From Engraulis encrasicolus (taxonomy: Eukaryota; Chordata; Actinopteri; Clupeiformes; Engraulidae), in assembly GCF_034702125.1 (NCBI RefSeq), contig NC_085867.1, positions 49,303,898-49,367,897 of the forward strand: a DNA stretch of 64,000 nt, in the 5' to 3' direction. The notes under the pieces are model-generated. The model saw only the letters and a list, made by a program, of their open reading frames with translations. It ran no database searches and was not told the origin of the DNA. Shown one piece after another: positions 1 through 30,223 of the stretch; within the stretch, counting starts at the first letter, position 1; each line of letters begins with the position of its first letter. The translations under genes and the position numbers were made by a program.

Positions 1-640
1 ATTATCTTACAGCCTTATTCCAAATGCTACAAATGAATCTCTGTTGTCAAAATCCTACACAAATTATTCCATTATGACCATGTGAAAAACAAGTCGTCGT
101 GACAGTTTTGAAAATGTATAAAAATAAAAAACAAAGAAATCATTTTTACAAAAGTATTCACAGCCTTTGCTTAATACTTTTATAGAACCACCTTTGGCAG
201 CAACTACATTCATTTTTTTCATTTCGAAATGAAAAGGGATTAAAAGGGAGGTCATCGGTGTGTGTTTCAACCTTTCAGTACATTGAAATTGTAAATTTTG
301 AGCCTGCACCTGGCTAAGATAGATGGGTGTGAGTTTTGAATGAAATCCTATGGAGAGTATCATGATCTGCTTCTGTAGTCACAGTGCATGTTGACATGCA
401 TGCTTCTTTAGGTGTAATTCAGATTTCCAATGTTGACGGCATCCATACATCGCCAAACCATGTCAGTCCCACAACCATGCTTGACTAGCCAGATGATGCA
501 CTTTTTGTGTAAAACTCACTTGTTTACCACCATACAAGCTTGACGCCATCTAAAGCAAATTTGTTTGTCTTGGTCTCAAGAGAGATGAACAGACCAAGGA
601 TATGGATCACTGGAACCATGTCGTGTGGTCTGATGGCTAT
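1..640 (-). mobile_element. truncated copy of a Tc1-derived palindromic element
   Basis: From about 218 to 640 this matches the left arm and centre of the palindromic element at 7091-8373 (shared landmarks: ttcatttcgaaatgaaaagg, agtcacagtgcatgttgaca, gaccaaggatatggatcact). The right arm is missing. The stretch actggaaccatgtcgtgtgg is the Tc1 transposase region coding HWNHVVW. No intact frame remains. Confidence 0.6.
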
Positions 641-650
641 GAGGTGTTAT

Positions 651-776
651 ATAATGTAATGTAATGTAATGTAATGTGTCCTATGAGGTGTTATGTAGTG
701 TAATGTAATGTGTCCTATGAGGTGTTATGTAATGTAATGTAGTGTAATGTAGTGTAATATAATGTAATGTAATGGG
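651..776. repeat. (TAATG)n pentanucleotide repeat
   Basis: Imperfect TAATG / TAGTG array with interspersed gtcctatgaggtgttatg units; it abuts the donor of wdr41 exon 12. Confidence 0.9.
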
Positions 777-779
777 TAC

Positions 780-17348
<16,569 letters not shown>

Positions 17349-17589
17349 GGTGACCTACTGGCTCCTGTAGGCCTACCAAGGGAGCTTATTGGTTCTATTA
17401 TGATACAAATATAGAGTAAAGAGTGGAGTGCTTTTATTAATCCAGAAGGAAATGAATGTGTGTGTCAGCTTACATAAATGCACAATACATAGCCTAAAGA
17501 CTGTATACACATAATTGTACATTACAGTAAAAATATGGCACACCCTTGAGTACAGCCATCTGCCGTATACACACATGCTCTCATACTCA

Positions 17590-17671
<82 letters not shown>

Positions 17672-19799
17672 CCTGGTATGGTATCATGTTGCATACACAC
17701 ACTCACTCACAAAAAAAACAGCAAAAAGAACTGTGCAGTAATATGTCTTGTCTGGCTATTTAGGAGAAAACAAAATGGACAGTGACTGGGAGCCACAAGG
17801 GTGCATCAGAGACAGTTAAGGGGAGGAACTTTACTTAAGGTGCATTTGGATGATGCTTTCTACTGTTGCTCATGGTAAGCAGCAGCGCCTGTGCAGTAGC
17901 CTAGAGCCTGGATATTTGTGACAGACAGACTGTATGAATGCATTCAAGACATGGTAGTGGTGGGTAGCCAATTATCCACATCAATACATCACCCAGTTTT
18001 GATCAAAGGACAGGCTATGGTTCGTGATGAAATGTTGTCGAAATGAATTTCTCTGTCTCATTCAAGACACTGGCAGAATGTTGTACGTCCGAGCTGTCAA
18101 ATAGAGTGCTGACTTGTCAACAAGACTGTTAATTGATCTGTGTCGCTTGATTTCTGTGGTGCTAGTTCCCATCCGCCATTTCTCCAAATAATGTGTCGGA
18201 ATCGCACAATATCTGTCAGATTGAAATACGTCGTATTCAATTTTGTACAAAGCTCAATTATCGATAAATAGCTTTAGCCTAGTGAGAGATAAAATACTGT
18301 TTGTAAACAGAGCTAGCAGGCTTGCCTAGGAAGCTAAGCAATGTATTACCTTGTAGCACAAACAAACGATGCCTTACCTGTTAACCGGCTGCAGGGTAGC
18401 TCTCTGGTTATATTTCTTTCTACAAATCAGACTTACGAGGTAACATGCTCAACGTTGCATTCGCGGATAAATTGTCAACAAGCAAGAGTGTGGTGACAGA
18501 CATCTCTGGCTCTTGCCTTGTGACTACGGAAGCTCATTGGTGTCAAAACTCTGAGACGCACTCTGACACGCTGCACAACCACAGCAGAGGTTCTACCAGA
18601 GACGGTTTAAATGCAGAATAGAATAGAGAATCTTTGGTTCTACTATGGTTAGCCAGACGCAGACCACAGACCAGACGACACGAGAGACGCCTCCTGCTGG
18701 AACCGTGTAGGTCAGCGTTTCTCAAACTTTTCCGGCCATTGCCCCCTTCAGAACACACACGAACACATGCACACACACACACAGAAGCACGCCCACGCAG
18801 AGCAAGACTACTGCAAAGACTGATATAAGGACAGGGAATAGGGAACAAAGATTTAGTGCACCAAAGGGGTTCGAGACGGAAAAAGATTGGTATTCTGAGC
18901 TTGACCTCTGAGAAAACAAAGTTACCACTGGCATTGACAGACCCCAGACGTTAACTTAACCCACTGTATCAACTGGTAATGAAATTACGTATGTCAACAA
19001 TGTAAAGAAAGACTGGTTTAATATCCAGTCTCCCTTACTTAATGAAAAACGTGTGTGAAATTGAAAAGACTTAATATCCAACTAACGTTCATTTTCTTTT
19101 ATTTCTTTTAACAAATACAATGTCTGTGCCTTTATGGCTTGAATGAAGATAGAACAGTGAAACGAATGGGAGAGAGAGATGGAAGAGAGTTGGTATTTGA
19201 CCCAGGCCGGACTCGAACCAGGGTCCCCATGGACAAGTATAGCCCATGTACTGTAGGCCTATGGTATGGTGCATTTACACGATGCTCAACTGAACTTCCC
19301 ACTAATGTTTATTTTCAATGAAAGAACCAGGAGCCGAAGTAAGCAACTGAAAGAGTTATGGTGGTGGTGGTGGTGCCTTCCCCTCCAACAATAGGTAGTA
19401 ATAATTTAAAGTATGTTTCACTTTGACAGCAGCCATCACAAGGGAAATCAAAACAAATGGATGAGAGATGTTCTGTCTGTGTTCCATAATAATGTGCCCC
19501 CGACATAATCACTAAATTCTGTCAGAAGTCTTATATCAATGTTCGTTCAAAAACCATAACTCTTAAACCAGTATGGGTCTCACATGGGGAGGCCAGAAAC
19601 CAATGCTGAATATAAATACTGCTAGGGGCAAACTAGAACTTAACAGAAGTTGACAGCCTCTCTTGATAGCTTAGTAGCATTTTCTGTGAGCAGTTTATGC
19701 TTTTATTCTGTGTGGCCATTTCCCCAGGGTCTATTGCGCTGCCCTAATTCTTAGTCAACACTGGTGTTCAGACACACAACTCTGTGTGACTGCCTTAGT
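17349..19799. other. upstream region of wdr41, no gene recognised
   Basis: Contains a (CA)n run at about 17600-17670, a short CA tract near 18770-18783 and a (GGT)n tract near 19360. No convincing exon besides a possible 5' UTR exon ending at 18378. The wdr41 promoter is expected here, but no clear core element can be assigned. Confidence 0.5.
18372..18384 (-). promoter_or_regulatory. candidate splice donor of a wdr41 5' UTR exon
   Basis: On the minus strand the sequence CAG|GTAAGG ends a possible exon at 18378, about 1 kb upstream of the WDR41 start codon. AG acceptors (ttggtag, ctacag) lie shortly upstream of that ATG. The donor is a near-perfect consensus but no transcript evidence can be seen. 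Confidence 0.3.
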
Positions 19800-20247
19800 C
19801 CACTGCCACCATCAAGAAGGCACAACAGAGACTGTACTTCCTTAGGGTCTTACGGGCTAACCATCTACCCCAAAGTCTACTGGTGGCCTTCTACCGGAGC
19901 TCCATAGAGAGCATCCTAACATACTGTTTATGTGTGTGGTATTCCAGCTGCACAGCAGCGGACAGAAGAGCTCTTCAGAGAGTGGTCAGCACAGCTCAGA
20001 AGATCACCAGCTGTCCCCTGCCCTCTTTAGAGGAGTTGTTCTCCTGTCGCTGTCTAAAGAAAGCCAAGCAAATCATCAGAGACCCCTACCATACTGGACA
20101 TAAACTGTTTGAGCTGCTGCCATCAGGCAGGCATTACAGGGCTCTGGGTACAAAAACAAACAGGCTAAAAGACAGTTTTTATCCAAAAGCAATCTACACA
20201 CTTACAGCTGACTTTTTAATATCTGAATTATTTTTGTACAGTATATA

Positions 20248-21864
<1,617 letters not shown>

Positions 21865-21998
21865 TATATAGGTTTCTTTGTTGATTTTTAAGCACCGTGA
21901 GCATCTGCACTTTACCAATTTCGTTGTACCTGTACAATGACAATAAAGTTTCATTCATTCATTCATTCATTCATTCATTCATTCATTCATTCATTCAT

Positions 21999-22461
21999 AT
22001 TACCAGATAACTGGTCAGAAAAAAAACATTGTCATCTGAGGAAATGAATTGCCGACGCTTTAATGAGATAAATGAATGATTATCGGAAAAAAGGGGAAAA
22101 AAACACTAAGATTTTTACTCTTCTAAACTTTAAGACATCTTGACTCTTGAATCTCGTTTATAGATACGTCACGGTCCATCCCTGCACCTGCACTGTCTCC
22201 TCTGCAGCCAGGCATGCTGGGCTGACCCTTGATGCTCAGGTCCAGGTTTCTAATCCAGGCCTGCCCTCTTGTGGTCAATGGCCTGAAACTACACCACAAC
22301 ACCACCAACTACAAGCCAACCACAAACAAGCCTGCCTATAACTACTGCCAGGGCTGTTCCGAATGTATTAGGCATAGAGGGACTTGGAGACCTTCTTTTC
22401 AGACTATTGAGGAGGGGCCCCCTCAGGACAAATTTTAATGGCAGTATCATTGCACTTCTCA
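21999..22461. other. no gene recognised
   Basis: Unique-looking AT-rich sequence between the LINE tail and the SINE. Confidence 0.5.
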
Positions 22462-22774
22462 ATGGGCAGTCATGGGTGAGCGGTTAGGGCGTCAGACTTG
22501 CATCCCAGAGGTTGCCAGTTCGACTCCCGACCCGCCAGGTTGGTGGGGGGAGTAATCAACCAGTGCTCTCCCCCATCCTCCTCCATGACTGAGGTACCCT
22601 GAGCATGGTACCGTCCCACCGCACTGCTCCCCATGGGGCGCCACTGAGGGCTGCCCCCTTGCACAGGTGAGGCATAAATGCAATTTCGTTGTGTGCAGTG
22701 TGCAGTGTTCACTTGTGTGCTGTGGAGTGCTGTGTCACAATGACAATGGGAGTTGGAGTTTCCCAATGGGCTTC
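22462..22774 (+). mobile_element. tRNA-derived SINE with 9-bp TSD
   Basis: tRNA-like head with an A box near tgggtgagcggttag and a B box GTTCGACTCCC at 22518-22528, a central core and a tail ending tgacaatgggagttggag. The flanking CACTTCTCA (22453-22461, 22775-22783) is duplicated, so the ends are exact. A second copy is at 963-1284. Confidence 0.85.
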
Positions 22775-23162
22775 CACTTCTCATTTTATTTAGGAAGGTG
22801 CTGCTGCCACACTCACAAAGTTGTCACTTTTGTCATTTGAATTGAAGTACATAGTCATTACACCCCCTTCAGCTAGGGGCCGTAGGCAATTGCCAAGTTT
22901 TCTTGCCTGGCTGGTGACAGGCCTTCCTAAAATGTGGACCAATGACATCAGGAGTAGAACAGAAGTCACTAATTTGGTTGCTATGGGTTACGATTTATGA
23001 CATAATTTACCTTGATGATGTAAGCTATTCTGAACACTGTTCTGAAGTTCTACTGTCAGTTGTTAATGTTGTAGTTTTGATGACCTTCATATGGCCTTCA
23101 TCTGTTAGTTAAACAATGATAAACAACTAATATAGAATATATTTGATCATTTTCCTCCTGAA

Positions 23163-23181
23163 ATGAATTCCTCAAATAAAG
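23163..23181 (+). CDS. unknown gene, coding exon 1
   Basis: ATG AAT TCC TCA AAT AAA G then the donor gtaagt. Encodes MNSSNK with a split Asp codon completed by exon 2. Confidence 0.65.
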
Positions 23182-25154
23182 GTAAGTGGCATCTTTGGAA
23201 GGAAAGATATTGACATTCAAATTGTTTTGTGAAGGTTCTCACTTGCAACAGGGTTTCTACTGTAGGCCTATGATACTTTGTGTAAACATTAATTTTTATT
23301 TAGCCTATTGTTTTATTTATAAAACTATGCTCATTGTTATTTCTGCGTTATTACTTTGTATATCCTAGCATAAAACAACTTATTTCATCTACCTGGCAAC
23401 AAACATAATGCAAGTGTTTCAAACTCTGTGTAGGCTTTATCATGCATTCTTAAATTGTCATTTTCATGCTCTCTAATGCCTGGGACTCGATGTTTTGTTG
23501 CATTGTCAGATTCAGAAAATCCCTCTGAGCCAGAGCCTGGCCCATCCAGACCCTCTGATGGCTCACCCCAGCAGGATTCCCCCTCATTTTTACAGGGCCA
23601 CATTCAAAATCTCTCTGACAAGTAAGTGCAGCTACTTAAATATTATAATATGGCTACTTAAAAGTAGGAAAGGTGATACGAGTGTGTTCACCCACAGAGA
23701 TCTGTGTTCTCTTTATAATAACTGGACCGGGGATTATTGATTCCAGTTATTGAATAACTGGACCGGGTCTTTTTCCTATTTCCTTCTTTTTCCCCCGCTC
23801 ATTTCCCATCACTCTTACTGTCCTGTCCAAAGTGAAGACACAAAAGCCCCCAAAATATCTTTAAAGTAATAAAATGAGTTGAATCAGGTAATTTGAGCCA
23901 TTATGGTAAAATGAACCAGCTAAAAGTTTTGGGTCCAGGACCTCTTGAAATGAGAGCCAGTGACTACAAAGGATTTTAAACTGTTAGTCAAATTATTATA
24001 AGGATATCCTGACCGAAAATAAATTAATGCAGAGGGACATACAGGACATATGAAGAGAGACAAAACAGGAGGAACCAGGTCCAGAGATATGTGGCTGCCG
24101 CTGTACACAATTGTGTTTTAGCATTAAAATTAATGACACCCCATGTACCAAAAACTATCTAAATTTACCTGATGTCACAAGTAAATTGACGTAATGCCCC
24201 ATTATTATTATTTTTCTTGTCAGTGAGTGGGCGGTTCTCAGCAGGATATTGGATCCTTCTGTGAGTATTTCTGATTAATTTAATGTGATAATAAAAACCT
24301 TCTGTCTTACTTCAAGATATGACTGCATTCACTTTTGTCAAAGAGTAAAACAAAATCACATTTTGTCATTGACAACAGATGACTAGGGCCCAGTTTGCAG
24401 AGCTCTGCCAGTCCCTCTTGATGCCTATTCTGGCCGCCACGTCCTCCTCCACTTGTCATGTTGAGGTAACTCACCGCACTACTGAGGAGGCCTGCCGTGC
24501 TGATGAGCAGCTCCACAGAGCCAGAGATGGAACTGAAAACTCTGAGCAGGTGAAGACCTCAGGAAGCCCCTCTCTGGATGCAGACGGCCGTCTGCACCAG
24601 GCTGTTCCAGACTTCACTGCTGCCCCAGCAGCCCTGGGGGCGGGGACTTCACCCTCCCCTGAGCCAAGATGGCTGAGATTAAAGAGCTTCCTAGCCAAAA
24701 CTAGGATACACTTCAATTTCAAGGTAGCCAATCTATAAATTTGCCATGTGTGTCATTTCATTTGGTATAAATGCCCTATTTTGACAACTGCAATATTTTG
24801 TTAATTATGTGAATGTATAGCCCACAAGTAAAAATGTCATATCTATTCATACATTAATTCAGATTCCAACAAGACGCCACAGGAAAGTGGATCCCGGTCC
24901 GACTCCTTCCAACATGGACTTAGGTAGGGTTTAAGAATCACTCAATTCAAATATTCATCACGCATTGTTGTTGCTGTCTGATGCTGCTTTTTCTTGTCTT
25001 GTGGTTGTTTTGTTTTGTGTGATCCTCATTTGCACGCTCTTCAGCAGGTCAGAATGTGGACACATCTGCCATCCATGATGCACCTGCCTGTTCCCCTCAG
25101 CAGAAACCTCACAAGCGCTCCTTTTTTAGGATCTTTGCTTCCTGCTTTGGGTAG
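23163..25154 (+). CDS. unrecognised six-exon gene, 227 codons
   Basis: Assembled by hand from six exons: 23163-23181, 23510-23621, 24224-24260, 24379-24723, 24863-24923, 25045-25154. All introns are GT-AG and every split codon resolves without a stop, giving 227 residues. The N-terminus is Ser/Pro/Glu-rich (SENPSEPEPGPSRPSDGS). Residues 44-75 form an acidic-then-helical block (NEWAVLSRILDP, RAQFAELCQSLL). A low-complexity middle and a basic stretch (PTRRHRKVD) follow, and the protein ends KRSFFRIFASCFG. The end resembles a short amphipathic/basic membrane-binding tail with a cysteine that could be lipidated (inference). No signal peptide or transmembrane segment. I do not recognise the family. 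It may be teleost-specific. No start upstream was confirmed; the 19-base first exon and its donor decide this one. Confidence 0.75.
23510..23621 (+). CDS. unknown gene, coding exon 2
   Basis: Acceptor ttgcattgtcag, donor gtaagt. Encodes the Ser/Pro/Glu-rich segment ending HIQNLSD plus a split Asn. Confidence 0.75.
24224..24260 (+). CDS. unknown gene, coding exon 3
   Basis: Tiny 37-base exon between the strong acceptor atttttcttgtcag and donor gtgagt. Encodes EWAVLSRILDPS. Confidence 0.75.
24379..24723 (+). CDS. unknown gene, coding exon 4
   Basis: Main exon, 115 codons, phase 0 at both ends, from MTRAQFAELCQSLLMPIL to KTRIHFNFK. Donor gtagcc. Confidence 0.8.
24863..24923 (+). CDS. unknown gene, coding exon 5
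   Basis: Acceptor acattaattcag, donor gtaggg. Encodes IPTRRHRKVDPGPTPSNMDL. Confidence 0.75.
25045..25154 (+). CDS. unknown gene, last coding exon
   Basis: Acceptor gcacgctcttcag followed directly by a second CAG (NAGNAG), so the product may or may not include one Ala. Encodes QNVDTSAIHDAPACSPQQ through SFFRIFASCFG and a TAG stop at 25152-25154. Confidence 0.78.
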
Positions 25155-27189
25155 ATTATGGTCAAGACCCGTCACACTGTGAGCACCACAGCTATAGGAA
25201 AACATGACAAAACATGAAGAATACATCTACCATTTCAGATGTTGAAATCATGTCCAACACAGAAACTAACACTGTTTATATTAAATCTAATCAGTTAATG
25301 GAATTAAGCATTGAGTGTTGTCTTTTTTGTTTGTAGTCTTCTTCAACATACATGCTGCCTCTTATTGGCCCTGTCCCAACTATTTTGAGACATGTTATTT
25401 TTTCATATTCATGAATATCCCTCTGAACATTTTTTTTTTTTGGGGGGGGGGGGGGGGGGGTTATTATTTCCCTTTCACTATTTAAGTCTTGGGACTGTGG
25501 GGAGACCCTGGTGTAAGCCTATCCCTTTAAATACCGGTAATCAGAAGTACGGCTTCATAATGACTCGCCCGTTCCTGAGGTCAATAAGTGAATGTGAATG
25601 AGTATTGGTTTGGGTCAAACTGGTGAAGACCAGATGAAACTGGTCCAAAGTGCTTCAGACTTGTTGGGTTTAATCTAGTTCAAGCAGGATCAAACTGGTT
25701 AAAACAGATTTGGATCAAACTATTTCAATCTGGTTTGGTTCACACCTGTTCTCCTGTCCACCTGTTGAGCCTGTTCACAACTGGTTAAAACTTGATCAAA
25801 CTGATTTGAACCATCTCAAACCATTTCAAATCCGTTCAGACTGGTTTGGCTGTGGATCTTCAAGATCTTCATTTTAGATTTTTGTTTTCAACAGGATTCA
25901 GTAAAGACACTTCTCCATTTCAAGAAGCACTAAGAAGTACACAGATAACCCAGCTTAACACCTCTCAATTAATAAAGTACAACTTCACTCGTGTTTTTAC
26001 ATGTGTACTGCTTAGTAAATATGCAAACAAGATACAGTACGTTTTCCCATAAGCTTCTAAAGCCATGCATTACCTCAGTACTTAAATTTCATCTGTCCAT
26101 TAATTTAAACTCATATAACATCATATAACAGTGTGCTGACAGTGTGTTAACCAATATTGCAAAATAATTAGGAAACAAAAGTATGGGCTGTCATATTTTA
26201 GCATTTATTAAGTGTGCTAAAACAATGGAGTGGTGTGAAGAGAGCAGATCCTGAGAAGTGCTGGCTCCTTCTCAGGTGTGGGTGATTGTACATATCTTGA
26301 GCTGTAAAAAAGAATGGAATGGAACATGAAAGGTGAGGAGAACAGGAGCCATGTCATACACAAACTATCAATGCAAAATCAATAATTAAATACTTGACAT
26401 GTACATAACGTTGGGACTCGGCAAGACAGTGCAGGTCTGCATACATGTGAATGAGCTGGCTCAGTCTTTTAAAACTGAGTGCATGAACAAAACATATAAA
26501 TGTAATAATCCATAAATGCATGTACCATTTCATACCAATACAACCTATGATGTGCTATGCGGGTATGTGAGGACATTTGCTTTACAATAGTATATACTTA
26601 TTATATACTATAATATATACGTAAGAACACTAGGTACCATAAGGAGTAACATGGATGGCAGTGGTCCTCCCCAGATGTGGATGATGGAAGCAGTGATGGC
26701 AGCACAGGTCCTTGGTCCAAGTGTTGACAATGGCGGTGGCTCCACCTCAGATGTGGGTGACGGCAGCACCGGCCCTTGGTCCACATGTTGCCAATGGCGG
26801 TGGCCCCTGATGGAAGCGGTGGTGGTGGGATAATAGGAAGGAGAATCCCACTTTCCAGCACTTCCACCATCACCAGAAAAAGACAAGTATTAGCTGTGCA
26901 GGTCCATGTCATATAACAAGTCAGAATCAGATGAGCGTCATCATTTTCTACAAAAAAAAACAAAAAACAAAACAAAGCAAAAAAATAAACAAAAAAACCC
27001 CACATTGGTAATAAATACACAGCCAAGAAAAAAAAGAGAATCACTACTTCTAATTTAAAACCACAGTTTGTTATTGCTACGTGATAATTACAAACAGGCG
27101 GCAAGACCAAAGGCACTATACATCAGATGTACGCTTTTTTGTACTGGGTCACAAATCCAGTGCCCTTCTAATGCCCCCACTGGAAGTAT
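25155..27189. other. no gene recognised between the unknown gene and the SGNH pseudogene
   Basis: Contains a poly-G tract near 25442-25460, the degenerate repeat at 25612-25850, an AATAAA at 25971-25976 (possible polyadenylation signal of the upstream gene, but 0.8 kb away) and two diverged tandem units near 26700-26810 (ccttggtcca motifs). Confidence 0.45.
25612..25850. repeat. degenerate tandem repeat (AAACTGGTT-like)
   Basis: Many diverged units of caaactggtt / tcaaactg in about 240 bases. Confidence 0.6.
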
Positions 27190-27919
27190 CTGAGGAAAAT
27201 GTCATGTCCGAGGTCCGTTGAGTGGACCCCATCAGCTAAAAACATCCCAGGCCAATTGTGTTTAATTTCGGGGTGCCGAATTGAATCTCCCCCTACAGAC
27301 CCCACAAATGTGGACATGACATTGTTGAGGCACGCTGATGATTAATTCTGGAGGGATGCCCACATCTTTACACGCGCCTTTCATTGATGCATGAGAAAAT
27401 TAACCTAATTGTGGGGTACCTCTCATGCACCTGGCCTAAATAAATAAATCCACTTCATTTGGGTGACCAATTTAGTCCCTTCAGAGGGTGTTCACTCACC
27501 GGTGATTCTGTAGGCTAGTTGGCGTTCGCAGGCAAGTGAATGGATATCAATGGGGTTTTCACATACCCGCGTTCGCCCCTACTGGGCATCCAACCGGAAC
27601 TGCAAAAGCTTACTGGCTACAATGGGAACCAATGAGAGTGAAGCTTCTCCTCTATTCTAATTTCTCTGCTCCCTTTTACCTGTCCTAGGTCATTTCCTCT
27701 GACTTGCAAGGCTACCATGTCTGGGGCGGGTCTGGAGCGCAATAGAGAGTCCAGCCGAGACATGAAGGACCCCCATTGCAGGCCTCCAACTCCAGACCAA
27801 CTCCTGCCGGCAGCCAGGTCTAAATTCTTACCCATTCTTACCCTTGCCCTCTCAGATGCCCGACGGATGTAGCTGTCCCCGACGATCCACACAGCTGCTC
27901 TGGTCTGACGATGGTCCAT
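27190..27919 (-). pseudogene. SGNH-hydrolase-like pseudogene
   Basis: The minus-strand frame from 27919 reads VWIVGDSYIRRASERARVRM, with the SGNH block I (GDS), and then DMVALQVRGNDLG, the block III Asn. Block V (DGVHSTDLG, at 27207-27233) appears after a stretch out of frame. The order of the three blocks fits a single SGNH/GDSL hydrolase domain of the type that is often carried by, or duplicated around, fish retroelements (some Ngaro/DIRS-type elements carry such an ORF). A partial, non-functional copy. Whether it belonged to a retroelement cannot be seen here. Confidence 0.6.
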
Positions 27920-28337
27920 CTTGAAATGTTCTTGAAATTGTTTTTGCTTAACAAAAATGTAGGGAAGAGCAGGGTAATGTGAGCTCTGGTCAAGCTAAAA
28001 TTACATATGCATGACCATGGAAATGGTCAGTCTTCGGGAAAAAAGTCACTTGGGACAAATATCACTGTTAAAAAGTGTCTTACCAATAAAACCATATAAT
28101 GCAATATTTCAAAAAATACATGTTTAGGACCCAATTAGGCCTAAGTGTCTCACTTCCCAATCACTGTTTGTGTCACTTTATCAATAACATGTTATGCAAC
28201 AAACAGCTCACAACAACTGTATATAAACAACAAAAACTTCACCTTTGACTGACTTTGAGTAGCTGTTACAGCAGATTCCTGGAACATAAACAGAACAGTC
28301 CACTTCATCAGTTATACCAGCGACATTTCTATCTAGC

Positions 28338-28690
28338 TAGCTTGGTTAAGCAATATCCATTGGCAGTTATCCAAAACAATCGTTCAGTTTGTGATACAAG
28401 CATGAAATTTGGTACACATATAGCCAAAGGTATTCCAAAAAGATTTAGATATGGAGGCATCATGAATTTTCAACATGGCGCCCATGGCAGCCATTTTTCA
28501 AAAATGGCCGTCAGCAATAACTGTTTTATTATGAGTAATGGATATAATATGATATTTTAGACATATTTACCATTCATAGTACTTAGTAAATGTCTTATAG
28601 ATAATTGAAAAGTTGTCATGAATATTCAAGATGGCTGCCATTTTCAAGATGGCCGCCATTTTCAAGATGGAAAGTCTGATATATGTGATA
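28338..28690. repeat. left terminal inverted repeat of the 14-kb element
   Basis: Matches the inverted sequence at 42100-42401; includes AATCGTTCAGTTTGTGATAC and two aagatggccgcc-like motifs. Confidence 0.75.
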
Positions 28691-30223
28691 TCGGTGTCAA
28701 ATCAGTAGTTTTTTATGATGCAGAATACAAATTTGGAACTTTGTAGTTGACCAGAAGCTTCCTTTTATCTCACTTTATCCTTAATGTACAGTATAGGAAA
28801 AACAGACGATTCGTTCAATGCATTTTTCCGATCGGACATTCCGTTCAAAACTTGAGACCATTCGTATAAGGCCTGGGGCATTTCGTAGAGGACGTTCCGT
28901 TTACCACAAAGACCTATTATTTTTAGGCAGTGTTGCCAGATTTTTGAAGACAAATAAGCGATCGACTGGTGTCTTAAAAACAAGCCCAAAAGATGGGACC
29001 GAAGACTAAAAAAAACAACAACAAAAAACAGTCATGTGCCGTCAGAGAAGACCTTGCTCGTTGCGAGTGTCTCTGGGGCAGTCTAGCTAAAATCCACGTA
29101 AGGGGCCGTGAAAGACACAGATAGTGGTACATGACAATGCTGTAGTAGGGTAACATGCAATGAGTGAGAATAACCGACTTGCCATTCAGAAACATTGAGT
29201 TACAAACATCCAAACACATTTCAATCACCGGCAGAGCAGAAGAGAACATCAAGGCCAACCCTGAAAAGAACAAGCCCAAAAAAACACAACCAGCGACTTT
29301 TTGAAATTTAAAGCGACTGCTCTGAAAAAGAAGTCATTGCATTGTGGTGGTAGGCACACACGTTTAATAAAATATAAAAATCATAAAAAATGGGTAGCCT
29401 GAACTAAACGTCTGCCCAGTTGCACAAAACGTTTGCATGGGTTGAACGGTACGTCCTTAGGTCTTCCACAAAACGTCTTCAGGTCCCTAGGCTTTCTACA
29501 AATGGTCTCAGGTTTTGAACAGAACGTCTGATCAGATAAATGCTTTGAACGAAACAACTGTTCCCCCTGTATAGTATCACTGTTTCTTTTAGGATGGCAG
29601 CCACATGGCCAAAATAACAATTATATTTGCAAGAAAACAGAGTTATTATCTATTTTGTTAACATTTGATCTATATCAGCAACAACTGAACCATTCGATGA
29701 ATGGACATGTAATAGAGTGGATGTTTAAGCACAGCCAGGGCACACTGGCAACACCACTGCTTTGAAACTCGTCATGGGGTTCAGTGCCAGCTAAATACAC
29801 TCCGCTTAATAATGCCATAGTTTCTGTTATTAATGTGCTGGTTGTGGTAATGGTTTAGTGGTAGTGTATATTAGTTTCCTAAATGCTATCTAATGTTAGC
29901 CCCACATCCATGTAGTTTACATTAGATGTAGTTAGATAGCCGCACCTGAATGGACAGGATGTGCCAGCGCGGGAGAGCCGAGCCAAGGGTAACGGGGCTT
30001 TGAATGACTTTCATACAGTTACCCGGATGGTGTACAGATCGCACAGGAATTAAATGGTACTGGATGAACGATCGGGCTAGGTGTAGGGCAATTATCCGAA
30101 CCTAGTTGTATCCCATACTTTAATGTGTTAATCTAGTAAAAAGTACTAAAAGTACAAGTAGTGAAAGGTGGTAAAAGGGTAGTATTTGTCTACCTCAAAC
30201 AACGTGTTTTGTCAGGTGAGAAA

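Noticed and set aside
22462..22535. tRNA-like sequence with A and B boxes
   Set aside because: It is the head of a SINE with its own target duplication, not a tRNA gene.
26601..27116. 171-codon minus-strand frame
   Set aside because: Crosses low-complexity A/T tracts and two diverged tandem units; no domain and no splice context.
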